Shown: in pieces, positions 7,831 through 14,900 of the stretch
How positions within the stretch are numbered: the first letter of the stretch is position 1
Layout of the letters: each line of letters opens with the position of its first letter
Assembly: GCA_019639015.1 (NCBI GenBank)
Contig: JAHBSS010000010.1
Span: 1 to 46,412 of the forward strand
Direction: 5' to 3'
Length of the DNA stretch: 46,412 bases
DNA from: Cryobacterium sp.
GTDB taxonomy: Bacteria; Actinomycetota; Actinomycetes; Actinomycetales; Microbacteriaceae
Made by a program: the position numbers and the translations under genes
Notes under the pieces: generated by a model
Database searches by the model: none
Told to the model about the DNA's origin: nothing
What the model saw: only the letters and a program-made list of their open reading frames with translations

Positions 7831-9051
7831 TTACTTAAGTGACGGCGCCGTTTCGAATGACGTCACGTCGAATGAATCACCGTTGAACTCCCAAATTGCG
7901 ATTTTGGTGATTCCCCAGTGAGATTCAGCATTCCAAGTGACACCCTGTACGCCGGCAACGCTCGCGTTGTCATACGAGTTGAGTGCGGCTTGGAGAGTAG
8001 GCCAATCAAGAGCCTTGCCCTTGGCGGTCGCCTTCTTCACTGCGTCAACCAGTAGCGAAGCTGCAACCCAACCCGGTTGTGAGAACTCTGGGTCCTCATT
8101 CGGGTAAGCGGCCTTCCAGGCTTCCAAGAACTCCTTGGACTCAGGCGAGCTCGCCGGGCTTAGGTAAGTTGACAAGAAGAATCGGTTCGCGAGATCCGGG
8201 TGATCCTGAAGTGCCTTTAGGTAGATTCCTCCGCGGAACCCGTCTTGACCGAACCAAAGCCCCTTGTATCCGCTTGACTCAGCAGCATCCAGGATCTCTG
8301 TTGAACCGGTGATTGCCCACAAGACTGTTGCATCTGCACGAGACTCGGCAACACGCCTTCCGATTGGAGCAAAGTTTGTTTCAGTTGCATCGAAACCGAT
8401 GTCATCGACAACTTCCAGTCCCAACTGCGCGGCGATTGCTTTAATTGCCGTGACCGATGTCATCCCGGTGTCATCGTTCGTGTGAACGACCGCGATGGTC
8501 TTCACCTTCTTTTCGGATTGAGCGTACGCAATCATTCCACTTAGGAAATCTCCATAAGGTGGGAAGAATCCGAACACGTTCTCCGGAGGGGTTTCACCCT
8601 TCTTCAAGTAGATGTCTGCGGAAGCAAATGGGAACAACAGTGGGATCTTGTTCTCGAGAACGTATTCCTTTGCCGCGTTGTTCGAACCGCTACCGTATGG
8701 CATGAAGAGCGCGAAAACTTTGTCCTGTTCCCAAAGCTGCTTCACAGCGGTCACGGTTTGCGCGGGGTCTGCTTGGTCATCGAGCGCAACGTAGTCGAAC
8801 GTGTAACCGTTCACGCCGCCGGCTTTGTTGACTTCGTCGAACTTCAGTGCAGCCGCATCCTTGATCGCTTTGACGATCGCCAATGGCCCACTCTGCGCAA
8901 TGAATGCGCCGACCTTGACTACCTTGTCTTTGCTGATTCCCTGTACGGGGGTGGTTTCATTTGGTGGCGCAGACTCTGTGCTGCAACCCGCGAGTAGCGT
9001 AACTGCGGTCGCTAGCGCAGCTACACCCGCGATGAGCCTTTTACTTCTCAT
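7831..9051 (-). CDS. ABC transporter substrate-binding lipoprotein, branched-chain amino acid type (Peripla_BP_6)
   Basis: This 406-residue protein has a lipoprotein signal peptide (MRSKRLIAGVAALATAVTL) with lipobox LLAGC, so C22 would be lipidated and the protein tethered outside the membrane. The mature part starts VVKVGAFIAQSGPLAIVKAIKDAA and contains VTAVKQLWEQDKVFALFMPYGS, both typical of type-I periplasmic binding proteins of the HAAT family. The ATG is preceded by AGAAAGG. It is second in the operon, 23 bases after the EthD-domain gene, and ends before the hairpin at 7704-7732. Substrate unknown; the neighbouring hydrolases and CoA ligase argue for something other than a simple amino acid. 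Confidence 0.94.
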   Translation of the reverse strand: MRSKRLIAGVAALATAVTLLAGCSTESAPPNETTPVQGISKDKVVKVGAFIAQSGPLAIVKAIKDAAALKFDEVNKAGGVNGYTFDYVALDDQADPAQTVTAVKQLWEQDKVFALFMPYGSGSNNAAKEYVLENKIPLLFPFASADIYLKKGETPPENVFGFFPPYGDFLSGMIAYAQSEKKVKTIAVVHTNDDTGMTSVTAIKAIAAQLGLEVVDDIGFDATETNFAPIGRRVAESRADATVLWAITGSTEILDAAESSGYKGLWFGQDGFRGGIYLKALQDHPDLANRFFLSTYLSPASSPESKEFLEAWKAAYPNEDPEFSQPGWVAASLLVDAVKKATAKGKALDWPTLQAALNSYDNASVAGVQGVTWNAESHWGITKIAIWEFNGDSFDVTSFETAPSLK

Positions 9052-9074
9052 GATTACCTTTCTTTCTTGGTGTT

Positions 9075-9830
9075 TTAGGGAGTTTCCGAATCGATGATTT
9101 TCAGTTGTTGACCAACAAGAGGGGATTCAAAATTGACGAAGTTGGCTTCGTCTTCCAGCACCCATTTGCGATGTTCTGGGGTGCTGGCAATTTTTGAAAA
9201 GTCGTCATTGGAACCCGTCGTAATGTGCATCCATCCGTCGATGCCGCTGGATTGCCAATACTGTGAGGTTGCCGCTTCACTAAGATCGGCATCGACCAAG
9301 AAGAGGTCGTAGCCAATAGGAACGGGGGCTTCCCGAAGTTCCGCTACAGCGTTTGGCGCGTGAACATTCGCCCAGTGTTGACTGAATTGTGCAACGGAAA
9401 TTCCTCGTTTGCGTTGAGCTCCCAATAACAGGAGGAATGGCGAAACCGGCGGAAGAATTCGAACGACCCTACCAATCGAGATCGTTGTGTAATCGGGTAC
9501 GCCGTGGATCTCAGAATTGTTGAGTAATTCAATCAAGTCAATCTCAACATCCAGGTCATAGTCGAGTTGGATCGCTCCAAATACCGAAACAAACTCCTGC
9601 TTTCGATTTGGATCGACACGGTAACTGCCGGTAGAAGCGTAGGCGCTAGTTCTAATGCTTTGCGGGTCCAAGTAGGAAGCCAATTGAGTTAGCTGAAGCG
9701 CAACTTTGTAAACGTTGGTGTCGAGACCGAAGACCAGCAGCACTCGACCGAAGTTCTCAGTCTTGACGGATTCAGGTAAAGGCACGGCTGACGTGGAGTT
9801 GGTGAACGCGTCCCGATCTCCGCTGACCAT
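9075..9830 (-). CDS. EthD-domain (dimeric alpha-beta barrel) protein
   Basis: This protein is 251 residues long. The C-terminal half carries an EthD-like signature, GAQRKRGISVAQFSQHWANVHAPNAV (about 135-160), the K/R-x-G-x-S-x-x-x-F-x-x-H-W motif of that family. The N-terminal half may be a diverged second ferredoxin-like repeat (GRVLLVFGLDTNVYKVALQL), giving a tandem arrangement. The ATG at 9830 is chosen because AGGAGAGG lies immediately before it. This is the first gene of the operon and is driven by a strong promoter at 9864-9892. EthD proteins accompany oxidative degradation of ethers and aromatic compounds; the precise reaction is unknown. Confidence 0.78.
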   Translation of the reverse strand: MVSGDRDAFTNSTSAVPLPESVKTENFGRVLLVFGLDTNVYKVALQLTQLASYLDPQSIRTSAYASTGSYRVDPNRKQEFVSVFGAIQLDYDLDVEIDLIELLNNSEIHGVPDYTTISIGRVVRILPPVSPFLLLLGAQRKRGISVAQFSQHWANVHAPNAVAELREAPVPIGYDLFLVDADLSEAATSQYWQSSGIDGWMHITTGSNDDFSKIASTPEHRKWVLEDEANFVNFESPLVGQQLKIIDSETP

Positions 9831-9863
9831 TGCCTCTCCTAATAAAGAGCGAATCTTGAGTTG

Positions 9864-9892
9864 ACAATAGCTATGCATCCATAATCTGTCAA
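9864..9892 (-). promoter_or_regulatory. promoter of the EthD-ABC-transporter operon
   Basis: On the minus strand a perfect -35 TTGACA (9892-9887), a 17-base spacer and a -10 TATTGT (9869-9864) lie about 35 bases ahead of the ATG at 9830. The -35 box overlaps the start of one of two direct repeats (AAGCAACTTATTTG, 9891-9904), a likely regulator contact. Confidence 0.7.
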
Positions 9893-9913
9893 GCAACTTA
9901 TTTGAAAGTAACT

Positions 9914-9928
9914 AGTTGCAAAGCAACT
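9914..9928. promoter_or_regulatory. palindromic operator in the divergent transporter/catabolic promoter region
   Basis: AGTTGC-AAA-GCAACT is a perfect 15-base palindrome. It overlaps the -35 box (TTGCAA, 9916-9921) of a plus-strand promoter whose -10 is TACATT (9940-9945, spacer 18), leading to the ATG at 9975. One arm of the palindrome is part of the second copy of a direct repeat (AAGCAACTATTTGG, 9921-9934); the first copy (9891-9904) touches the minus-strand -35 box. One protein bound at both repeats could govern both operons. TTGC...GCAA palindromes are common MarR/TetR targets. Confidence 0.65.
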
Positions 9929-9974
9929 ATTTGGCAAGCTACATTTGTTCAAAGCAGTATTGAGAGGAGTTCAA

Positions 9975-10391
9975 ATGAGCACAGATCAAGAAGTCGTCAC
10001 CGAACTTCACAAACAATTCGTTGAGGCAAACACGCACGAAGACACCGACTGGCTCGGAGCGCACATCGTTGCGGATATCACTTGGTTCAACTTGAACAAG
10101 AGCAACTATTTTGGCAACGACGCCATCCTAAATTTGTGGACTTGGCTTGGCGAACAGCGTCCCGACAAATCGAAGGAAGCTGTATTGACAGTTTCAAATC
10201 GTCACGTTCAATCAAACGAAGGTGCAGTCGTCGTTTCATATGACTTGTCGGTCGACTACGACTTTGGTGACGCAGCCCAATTCCATGCTGGAGCCAGAGG
10301 AACCGAAGTCTGGTTCAAACTCGACGGAGAATTCAAACTTGTACATTTCCACTGCTCCGAGCATGAGCCAGGGAACATGGGCGGGCTGTGA
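9975..10391 (+). CDS. SnoaL/NTF2-like protein
   Basis: This 138-residue protein resembles the NTF2-like (SnoaL / DUF4440) fold: an N-terminal helix (TDQEVVTELHKQFVEANTHEDTDWLGAHIVADITWFN), then alternating strands including VVSYDLSVDYDF and a final TEVWFKLDGEFKLVHFHCSEH. The ATG at 9975 is chosen because GAGAGGAG precedes it; the reading frame upstream has no better start. The stop overlaps the GTG of the next hydrolase (GTGA), so they are co-translated. Proteins of this fold are often small isomerases or hydratases, or form non-catalytic subunits. Role here unknown; the context is degradation of the compound imported by the divergent operon. Confidence 0.75.
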   Translation: MSTDQEVVTELHKQFVEANTHEDTDWLGAHIVADITWFNLNKSNYFGNDAILNLWTWLGEQRPDKSKEAVLTVSNRHVQSNEGAVVVSYDLSVDYDFGDAAQFHAGARGTEVWFKLDGEFKLVHFHCSEHEPGNMGGL

Positions 10392-11185
10392 GCTTGACCG
10401 GCCACAACGGTTTCGGCTTTGCCGAACCAACGCGCTACGTCAATGGCTCGGCCGGCCAAATCGCCGTTTACGAGCACGAGGGTGAAGGAATTCCTCTCGT
10501 GCTCGTTCACGGGATAAACATGAGGGCAGCCGTCTGGTCGAAAATCACAGGCGTCCTTGGTGATCGTCGAGTTGTTGCGATGGACTTAAGGGGACACGGT
10601 AAATCGACAAAGAATGGCCCTTTCTACTCGAAGGATTACGTTTCCGACGTTTGGGAAGTAATCAGCCAAATGGATATTCCTTATGCGCAACTCGGCGGGG
10701 TTTCCTTTGGTGGCTTAGTTGGATGCCTAATTGCCCAAGAGCATCCCGACCGGGTTCAATCTGTGACAGGCTTTGGTGCGGCGCTCAAGGGTGCTCACCC
10801 CGACCTTGATGGTGGAATGCAACGCCTCAAGCAGCTCGGAATCGAACAATACTTCCGCCAAGCCTTTCGACGGGACGCAGAAGATCAAAGCGAAATGCTC
10901 AGTCAGCTCGTTGCTTTTGCAACTGTTGATCGAACCGATGAAAGCGTTGTGGAAGCCATCACGAGAACTGGATTCAGCGAAGACCTTTCAGGAACGATAC
11001 AGCCCTCCGGGGTACCCGTGCAGATCGTGAGCGGAGAGTTTGACCTAACTTGCACCCCTGAGGCGGGTCGCCAATTGGCAGTAGCATCTGGGGGCAGTTG
11101 GAGAATGGTTCCGGGGGCCGGCCATGTATTGCCTGTCGAAGATCCAAAACTTTGCGCATACTTACTTCAAACGGCTCTTGGCTAA
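10388..11185 (+). CDS. alpha/beta hydrolase
   Basis: This 265-residue hydrolase has an HG oxyanion motif (VLVHGINM, about 38-45), DLRGHGKS and the nucleophile elbow GGVSFGG with serine about 106. A candidate acid is in VSGEFDLTC and the catalytic histidine is in GAGHVLPVEDP (about 248). The GTG start overlaps the stop of the SnoaL-like gene. Its order in the plus-strand operon (SnoaL-like, hydrolase, luciferase-like, M20) suggests it acts on an intermediate after or before the monooxygenase step, for example opening a lactone or cleaving a C-C or ester bond. No close family assignment is possible from the sequence alone. Confidence 0.88.
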   Translation: MSLTGHNGFGFAEPTRYVNGSAGQIAVYEHEGEGIPLVLVHGINMRAAVWSKITGVLGDRRVVAMDLRGHGKSTKNGPFYSKDYVSDVWEVISQMDIPYAQLGGVSFGGLVGCLIAQEHPDRVQSVTGFGAALKGAHPDLDGGMQRLKQLGIEQYFRQAFRRDAEDQSEMLSQLVAFATVDRTDESVVEAITRTGFSEDLSGTIQPSGVPVQIVSGEFDLTCTPEAGRQLAVASGGSWRMVPGAGHVLPVEDPKLCAYLLQTALG

Positions 11186-11214
11186 ATCCAAGACAGAACT
11201 AATGGAGGCTTAAA

Positions 11215-12201
11215 TTGCACATCAGCATTGGGTACTCCGGGAGCACGCCGCTCCCTCAAACAATCGACGCGGTTTCAGCGGCAGAAAATGCTGGACTTTT
11301 CGGAGTGTGGTCCGCGGAACACGTTGGAATGAACGACGGAATCGTGCCAAGCACCGTATATGCAGAACGTACACGGAACATTCAAATCGGCATCACCGGT
11401 TTGAACGCTGACACCCGATCACCGGGCGTGCTCGCAATGGAACTTTCCTGCCTTTCAGAAATTGCGCCGGGGAGAATCCGAATTCAGGTGGGGACAGGCA
11501 GCCCACAACGCGCGGCGCAAATAGGTGTCACAGGGGTAAGAAAATTGACTGGTGTTGAGACATTGGTTGATTCCCTCAAGCGACTTTTCCGAGGCGAAAC
11601 TGTCTCAGCTCAAAGCGAAGCGTTTGTGCTGGACAACATGCGCCTTTCGAACGCTAACCCTGAACTGGCTACCATCAAGATCGATGTCATGGCGATCCGC
11701 CCGAAGATGACCGCCCTCGCGGCCCGGGTTGGCGATGGTCTCTCGCTGTCGGTTCTGTCTTCGCATCAATACATTCGCTCCCAAGTCAAACTCGTTGAGG
11801 AAGTACTGGATTCTGTTGGGCGAGACCGAAACGATTTCAAAATTTCTGCAACGGTCTTGTCTTCGATTGACCCTGATATCGAGGTTGCCAGAGCGGGGAT
11901 GGCACGCACCTTGGCGGCATTTCCTCCCGGTCTACCAGAGATGCTGGAGGGCTTAGTTGTCCCTGATGCAAACGCGCTGCTCGAAGCGCGCAAACTTGGT
12001 GGACCGGAAAAAGCCGCGGAACTGTATAGCGTCGAAACCATTGACGGGCTTGGGCTTGTTGCAACACCTGATTCTCTAGCGGACTCTCTTGCTCGCTACA
12101 AAGCTGACGGGGTAGATGAACTAGTCATCATGCTTGGAAAGAGTCCAGAATCCGATTTGAACTTGGTTAGGACTTTAAGCGCACACTCGAAGAATGTCTG
12201 A
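11215..12201 (+). CDS. LLM-class (luciferase-like) flavin-dependent oxidoreductase
   Basis: This 328-residue TIM-barrel oxidoreductase has the typical opening ISIGYSGSTPLPQTIDAVSAAENAGLFGVWSAEHV. It also has RIRIQVGTGSPQRA and a late VATPDSLADSLARYKADGVDELVIM, all features of bacterial-luciferase-like F420- or FMN-dependent enzymes. The TTG start at 11215 has GGAGG 8 bases upstream. It overlaps the M20 peptidase gene by 8 bases. It probably oxygenates or dehydrogenates a catabolic intermediate; which flavin it uses cannot be told from sequence. Confidence 0.87.
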   Translation: MHISIGYSGSTPLPQTIDAVSAAENAGLFGVWSAEHVGMNDGIVPSTVYAERTRNIQIGITGLNADTRSPGVLAMELSCLSEIAPGRIRIQVGTGSPQRAAQIGVTGVRKLTGVETLVDSLKRLFRGETVSAQSEAFVLDNMRLSNANPELATIKIDVMAIRPKMTALAARVGDGLSLSVLSSHQYIRSQVKLVEEVLDSVGRDRNDFKISATVLSSIDPDIEVARAGMARTLAAFPPGLPEMLEGLVVPDANALLEARKLGGPEKAAELYSVETIDGLGLVATPDSLADSLARYKADGVDELVIMLGKSPESDLNLVRTLSAHSKNV

Positions 12202-13303
12202 ATCCCGAGAGATCATCGAAACGATTCGCACGCTAGTCGAGTGTGAGTCTCCGTCCGGTGATTCTGCGGCCAATCTAAGGATGGCGAGCACAGTCTCTAA
12301 GGTCGGTGAAAACTTATTTGGAGAGCTTCCTGAGTTTCTCGACCGAGCAGGTTGTCGGCACTTGAAATGGGAGTTCGACAGAGGGCAAACTGCTGAACAC
12401 AATGTGTTGATCCTTGCCCATTCCGACACGGTTTGGCCGATTGGCACCCTGAAAGAGAGACCGTTCGAAATTAGCCGTGATCGCCTGCTGGGTCCCGGAG
12501 TGTTTGACATGAAGGCGGGGCTGGCAATCGCAATGCACGCAATTGCTGAAGTCCCAATTGCTGAACGCTCTGGAATCACACTTCTTGTAACCGGTGACGA
12601 AGAAATTGGGTCGATAACATCCAGAGCGTTGATCGAGGAGCACGCAAGAAGCGCGACAGCAGTTCTTGTCTTGGAACCATCCGGCGAAATGGGTGCGCTA
12701 AAGACTGCACGAAAAGGTATCGCGCTTTACAAGTTGGAGATTAATGGGCGGGCAGCTCATGCCGGCCTTGACCCTGATTCCGGTGTGAACGCCGGCACAG
12801 AACTCGCCAACTGCATCCTCACTGTTGCGAAGTTCGGCAATCGCTCTCTAGGCACAACCGTGAACCCGACCTTGGCTTCTGCCGGCACTTCGATTAATAG
12901 CATCCCCGGTGAAGCGCGCCTGGCGATTGATGTTCGGGCTTGGAGCCAGGATGAGTTGAATCGAGTCGATCAGCTAGTCAGGTTCATGAACCCCTCAAAT
13001 CCAGGAGCATCAATTCACGTAACCGGAGGCATCAATAGGCCACCCCTCGAGGAGGCAAATTCACTCGGCTTGTTCGAGCTAGCAAAACGCGTCGCACGGC
13101 AACTGGGATTGGGCGAACTTGCTAGCTCTAGAGTGGGTGGCGCCTCAGATGGTAATTTCACGGCCGCACTTGGCACTCCTACACTTGATGGACTTGGCGC
13201 GGTGGGCGGTGGTGCACATTCGGTGGACGAAAATGCGCAAATTGATCAACTACTACCTCGGGTTGCTCTACTCGCGGGGCTACTTCGGGCCCTGACAAAC
13301 TAG
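12194..13303 (+). CDS. M20-family metallopeptidase, carboxypeptidase-G2-like
   Basis: This 369-residue di-zinc hydrolase has LAHSDTVW (H76, D78), GPGVFDMKAGL (bridging D105), TGDEEIGS (catalytic E136, ligand E137), LEPSG (E161) and a final GGGAHSVDE histidine, so all metal ligands seem present. The dimerisation (lid) domain is at about 170-285. The GxDTVWPxG pattern is closest to the CPG2/ArgE branch, which cuts the amide bond to an N-terminal or C-terminal amino acid such as glutamate. It is last in the plus-strand operon, beside a PaaK-like CoA ligase on the other strand; releasing an aromatic acid that PaaK then activates is a plausible order, inferred from context. Confidence 0.9.
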   Translation: MSESREIIETIRTLVECESPSGDSAANLRMASTVSKVGENLFGELPEFLDRAGCRHLKWEFDRGQTAEHNVLILAHSDTVWPIGTLKERPFEISRDRLLGPGVFDMKAGLAIAMHAIAEVPIAERSGITLLVTGDEEIGSITSRALIEEHARSATAVLVLEPSGEMGALKTARKGIALYKLEINGRAAHAGLDPDSGVNAGTELANCILTVAKFGNRSLGTTVNPTLASAGTSINSIPGEARLAIDVRAWSQDELNRVDQLVRFMNPSNPGASIHVTGGINRPPLEEANSLGLFELAKRVARQLGLGELASSRVGGASDGNFTAALGTPTLDGLGAVGGGAHSVDENAQIDQLLPRVALLAGLLRALTN

Positions 13304-13315
13304 CGCTCTCGCGGT

Positions 13316-14617
13316 TCAGCGTAAGTCGTAAAGGCGCTTGTATTTGCCTTCACTTCTTGGCAATGCTCCCGGCACTTCAAGTTTGATTTCCACGCTGACT
13401 CCAAGCAACGTCTTTATCCTCCTGCGAAGCTCAGTGGCGGCCGCTTGTTGCGCGCCAACATAGTCTCGTTGAGGTTCGATTCGAACGGTAAGCGCATCGA
13501 GCCTTCCCGCCGAAGTCAGCTCAAGAATGAAGTGCGGGCTCAGAGCTTCAATTCCCATCACAATTTCCTCAATTTGAGTGGGGAACAGGTTTACACCGCG
13601 AAGGATAATCATGTCGTCGTTGCGGCCAGTTATCTTCTCGATGCGTCTCATCGCCGGGTAGGCAGATCCGGGAAGAAGCCTGGTTAGATCGCGAGTGCGA
13701 TAGCGGATAATCGGAAACGCCTCGTTGGTCAGTGAGGTGAATACAAGCTCTCCCTTTTCGCCATCCGCTAATCGTTTTCCGCTTTCCGCGTCGATAATTT
13801 CAGGCAGAAAATGGTCTTCCCAGACGTGCGGGCCATCTTTTGTTTGACTGCTCTCATTCGCAACACCGGGTCCCATCAGTTCGCTCAAGCCGTAAATATC
13901 TACCGCATCGATCCCCATACGTTTTTCAATTTCGATGCGCAGCTCATTGGTCCAAGGCTCCGCCCCGAGAATGCCGACCTTCAAGGAGCTGCTCGCTGGA
14001 TCGATCCCTTGATGCTCCATCGTGTCGGCGATTGTAAGTAGATAACTAGGCGTACACATGATTGCGTCCGGTTGAAAATCCATGATTAGCATCACTTGGC
14101 GCTCAGTTTGCCCACCCGAAACAGGGATAACAGTTGCGCCGAGCCTCTCAATGCCGGCATGTGCACCGAGTCCACCAGTAAATAAGCCGTAACCGTATGC
14201 GTTGTGAACTCGCCAGCCAGGTTTCACACCGGATGCCTCGAGTGACCTGGCCACCAGTGCAGCCCAGCGATCCAAGTCGCCAGATGTATATCCGACGACG
14301 GTTGGCCTACCCGTTGTCCCAGAAGACGCGTGGATTCGTCTAATCTCTGAACTTGGAACTGCGAACATCCCAAATGGATACGCTTCGCGAAGGTCAGCTT
14401 TCGTGGTGAAAGGAAGCTTCGTAACGTCATCAAGCGTGCGGATGTCGCTAGGCTTCACCCCGAACGCATCGAACTTCGCGCGATACGTTTCAACATTCTC
14501 GTATGCGTGGCTTACCGTCCACTTGAGTCTTTCGAGCTGAAGTTCTTCTAGCTCGGAACGGGTGCCAATCGCATTGATGGCTAAGACTTCCATGTTCGAA
14601 TTTGACAACTTTGGCAT
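13316..14617 (-). CDS. phenylacetate-CoA ligase-like AMP-forming enzyme (PaaK family)
   Basis: This roughly 433-residue ANL-superfamily enzyme has LQLERLKWTVSHAYENVETYRAKFDAFGV, the adenylation motif ASSGTTGRPTVVGYT and IYGLSELMGPGVANE. A late EKITGRNDDMIILRGVNLFPTQIEEI and the catalytic lysine region GALPRSEGKYKRL complete it. These match PaaK-type aryl-CoA ligases in full. Starts at 14629, 14623 and 14617 are possible; I prefer 14617 because GGAG lies 6 bases before it. No other paa genes are present, so the substrate is likely another aromatic or small acid, perhaps released by the M20 enzyme. A palindrome lies ahead of the gene at 14646-14672. Confidence 0.9.
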   Translation of the reverse strand: MPKLSNSNMEVLAINAIGTRSELEELQLERLKWTVSHAYENVETYRAKFDAFGVKPSDIRTLDDVTKLPFTTKADLREAYPFGMFAVPSSEIRRIHASSGTTGRPTVVGYTSGDLDRWAALVARSLEASGVKPGWRVHNAYGYGLFTGGLGAHAGIERLGATVIPVSGGQTERQVMLIMDFQPDAIMCTPSYLLTIADTMEHQGIDPASSSLKVGILGAEPWTNELRIEIEKRMGIDAVDIYGLSELMGPGVANESSQTKDGPHVWEDHFLPEIIDAESGKRLADGEKGELVFTSLTNEAFPIIRYRTRDLTRLLPGSAYPAMRRIEKITGRNDDMIILRGVNLFPTQIEEIVMGIEALSPHFILELTSAGRLDALTVRIEPQRDYVGAQQAAATELRRRIKTLLGVSVEIKLEVPGALPRSEGKYKRLYDLR

Positions 14618-14645
14618 CCTCATCTCCATCTCTACTTCGAGTATG

Positions 14646-14672
14646 CTTGCTACAAAGTGTCTTGTTAGCAAG
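14646..14672. promoter_or_regulatory. interrupted palindrome ahead of the CoA-ligase gene (candidate operator)
   Basis: CTTGCTA (14646-14652) and TAGCAAG (14666-14672) are perfect inverted arms; the inner bases CAA/TTG also pair. A minus-strand -10-like TATACT lies just upstream (14692-14687) but no good -35 is seen. A repressor bound here would sit between promoter and start codon. The half-sites share TTGC with the operator at 9914-9928, so the same MarR protein could bind both; inference only. Confidence 0.5.
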
Positions 14673-14694
14673 TAGATTTCCAGCTAAGTATAGT

Positions 14695-14877
14695 CCGCTG
14701 ATCGTTGAAGCGCACTTTCTTCTTTGCAGAACTGAAGTGTCTGCGATCCAAGAGCGAACGCCATCGGAGTCTTCTTCGAGGATTCCACGTACTGACTCGG
14801 CACCTCTGGGATTGACGGCCTTCAAGAAATTGAAAATCTCGCTGGCGAGGGGCCGCGCAAGCGGCCTCATTATTTTT
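14695..14877 (+). ncRNA. structured leader or small RNA ending in an intrinsic terminator
   Basis: No convincing protein is encoded here. A plus-strand promoter-like TTGTTA (14662-14667), 17 bases, TAAGTA (14685-14690) precedes it. Several hairpins can form: GCAGA/TCTGC (14726-14744), a 9-pair stem (14766-14786), TTCAA-GAAA-TTGAA (14821-14834) and CTCG-CTGG-CGAG (14838-14849). CGGCC at 14816-14820 can pair with GGCCG at 14851-14855, closing a three-way junction that excludes the terminator stem. This is the layout of an attenuator or riboswitch before the oxidoreductase at 14901, but no known class was recognised. A free-standing small RNA is the alternative. Confidence 0.45.
14849..14877 (+). 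terminator. intrinsic terminator upstream of the 14901 gene
   Basis: An eight-pair GC-rich stem (14849-14856 with 14861-14868, one G-T pair) is capped by a GCAA tetraloop and followed by ATTATTTTT. It reads in the plus direction, but no plus-strand protein gene lies upstream within range, since the flanking CoA-ligase gene is divergent. Confidence 0.7.
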
Positions 14878-14900
14878 GCCTGAAGGTCTGCGATGACCTC

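Noticed and set aside
13316..14617. A complete phenylacetate (paa) pathway
   Set aside because: Only the ligase is present; no paaABCDE, paaG or paaZ homologues are in the window.
14602..14883. 93-codon plus-strand reading frame upstream of the luciferase-like gene
   Set aside because: It overlaps the start region of the CoA-ligase gene, runs through the terminator hairpin, has no ribosome-binding site and shows no recognisable domain; the region is better read as regulatory RNA.
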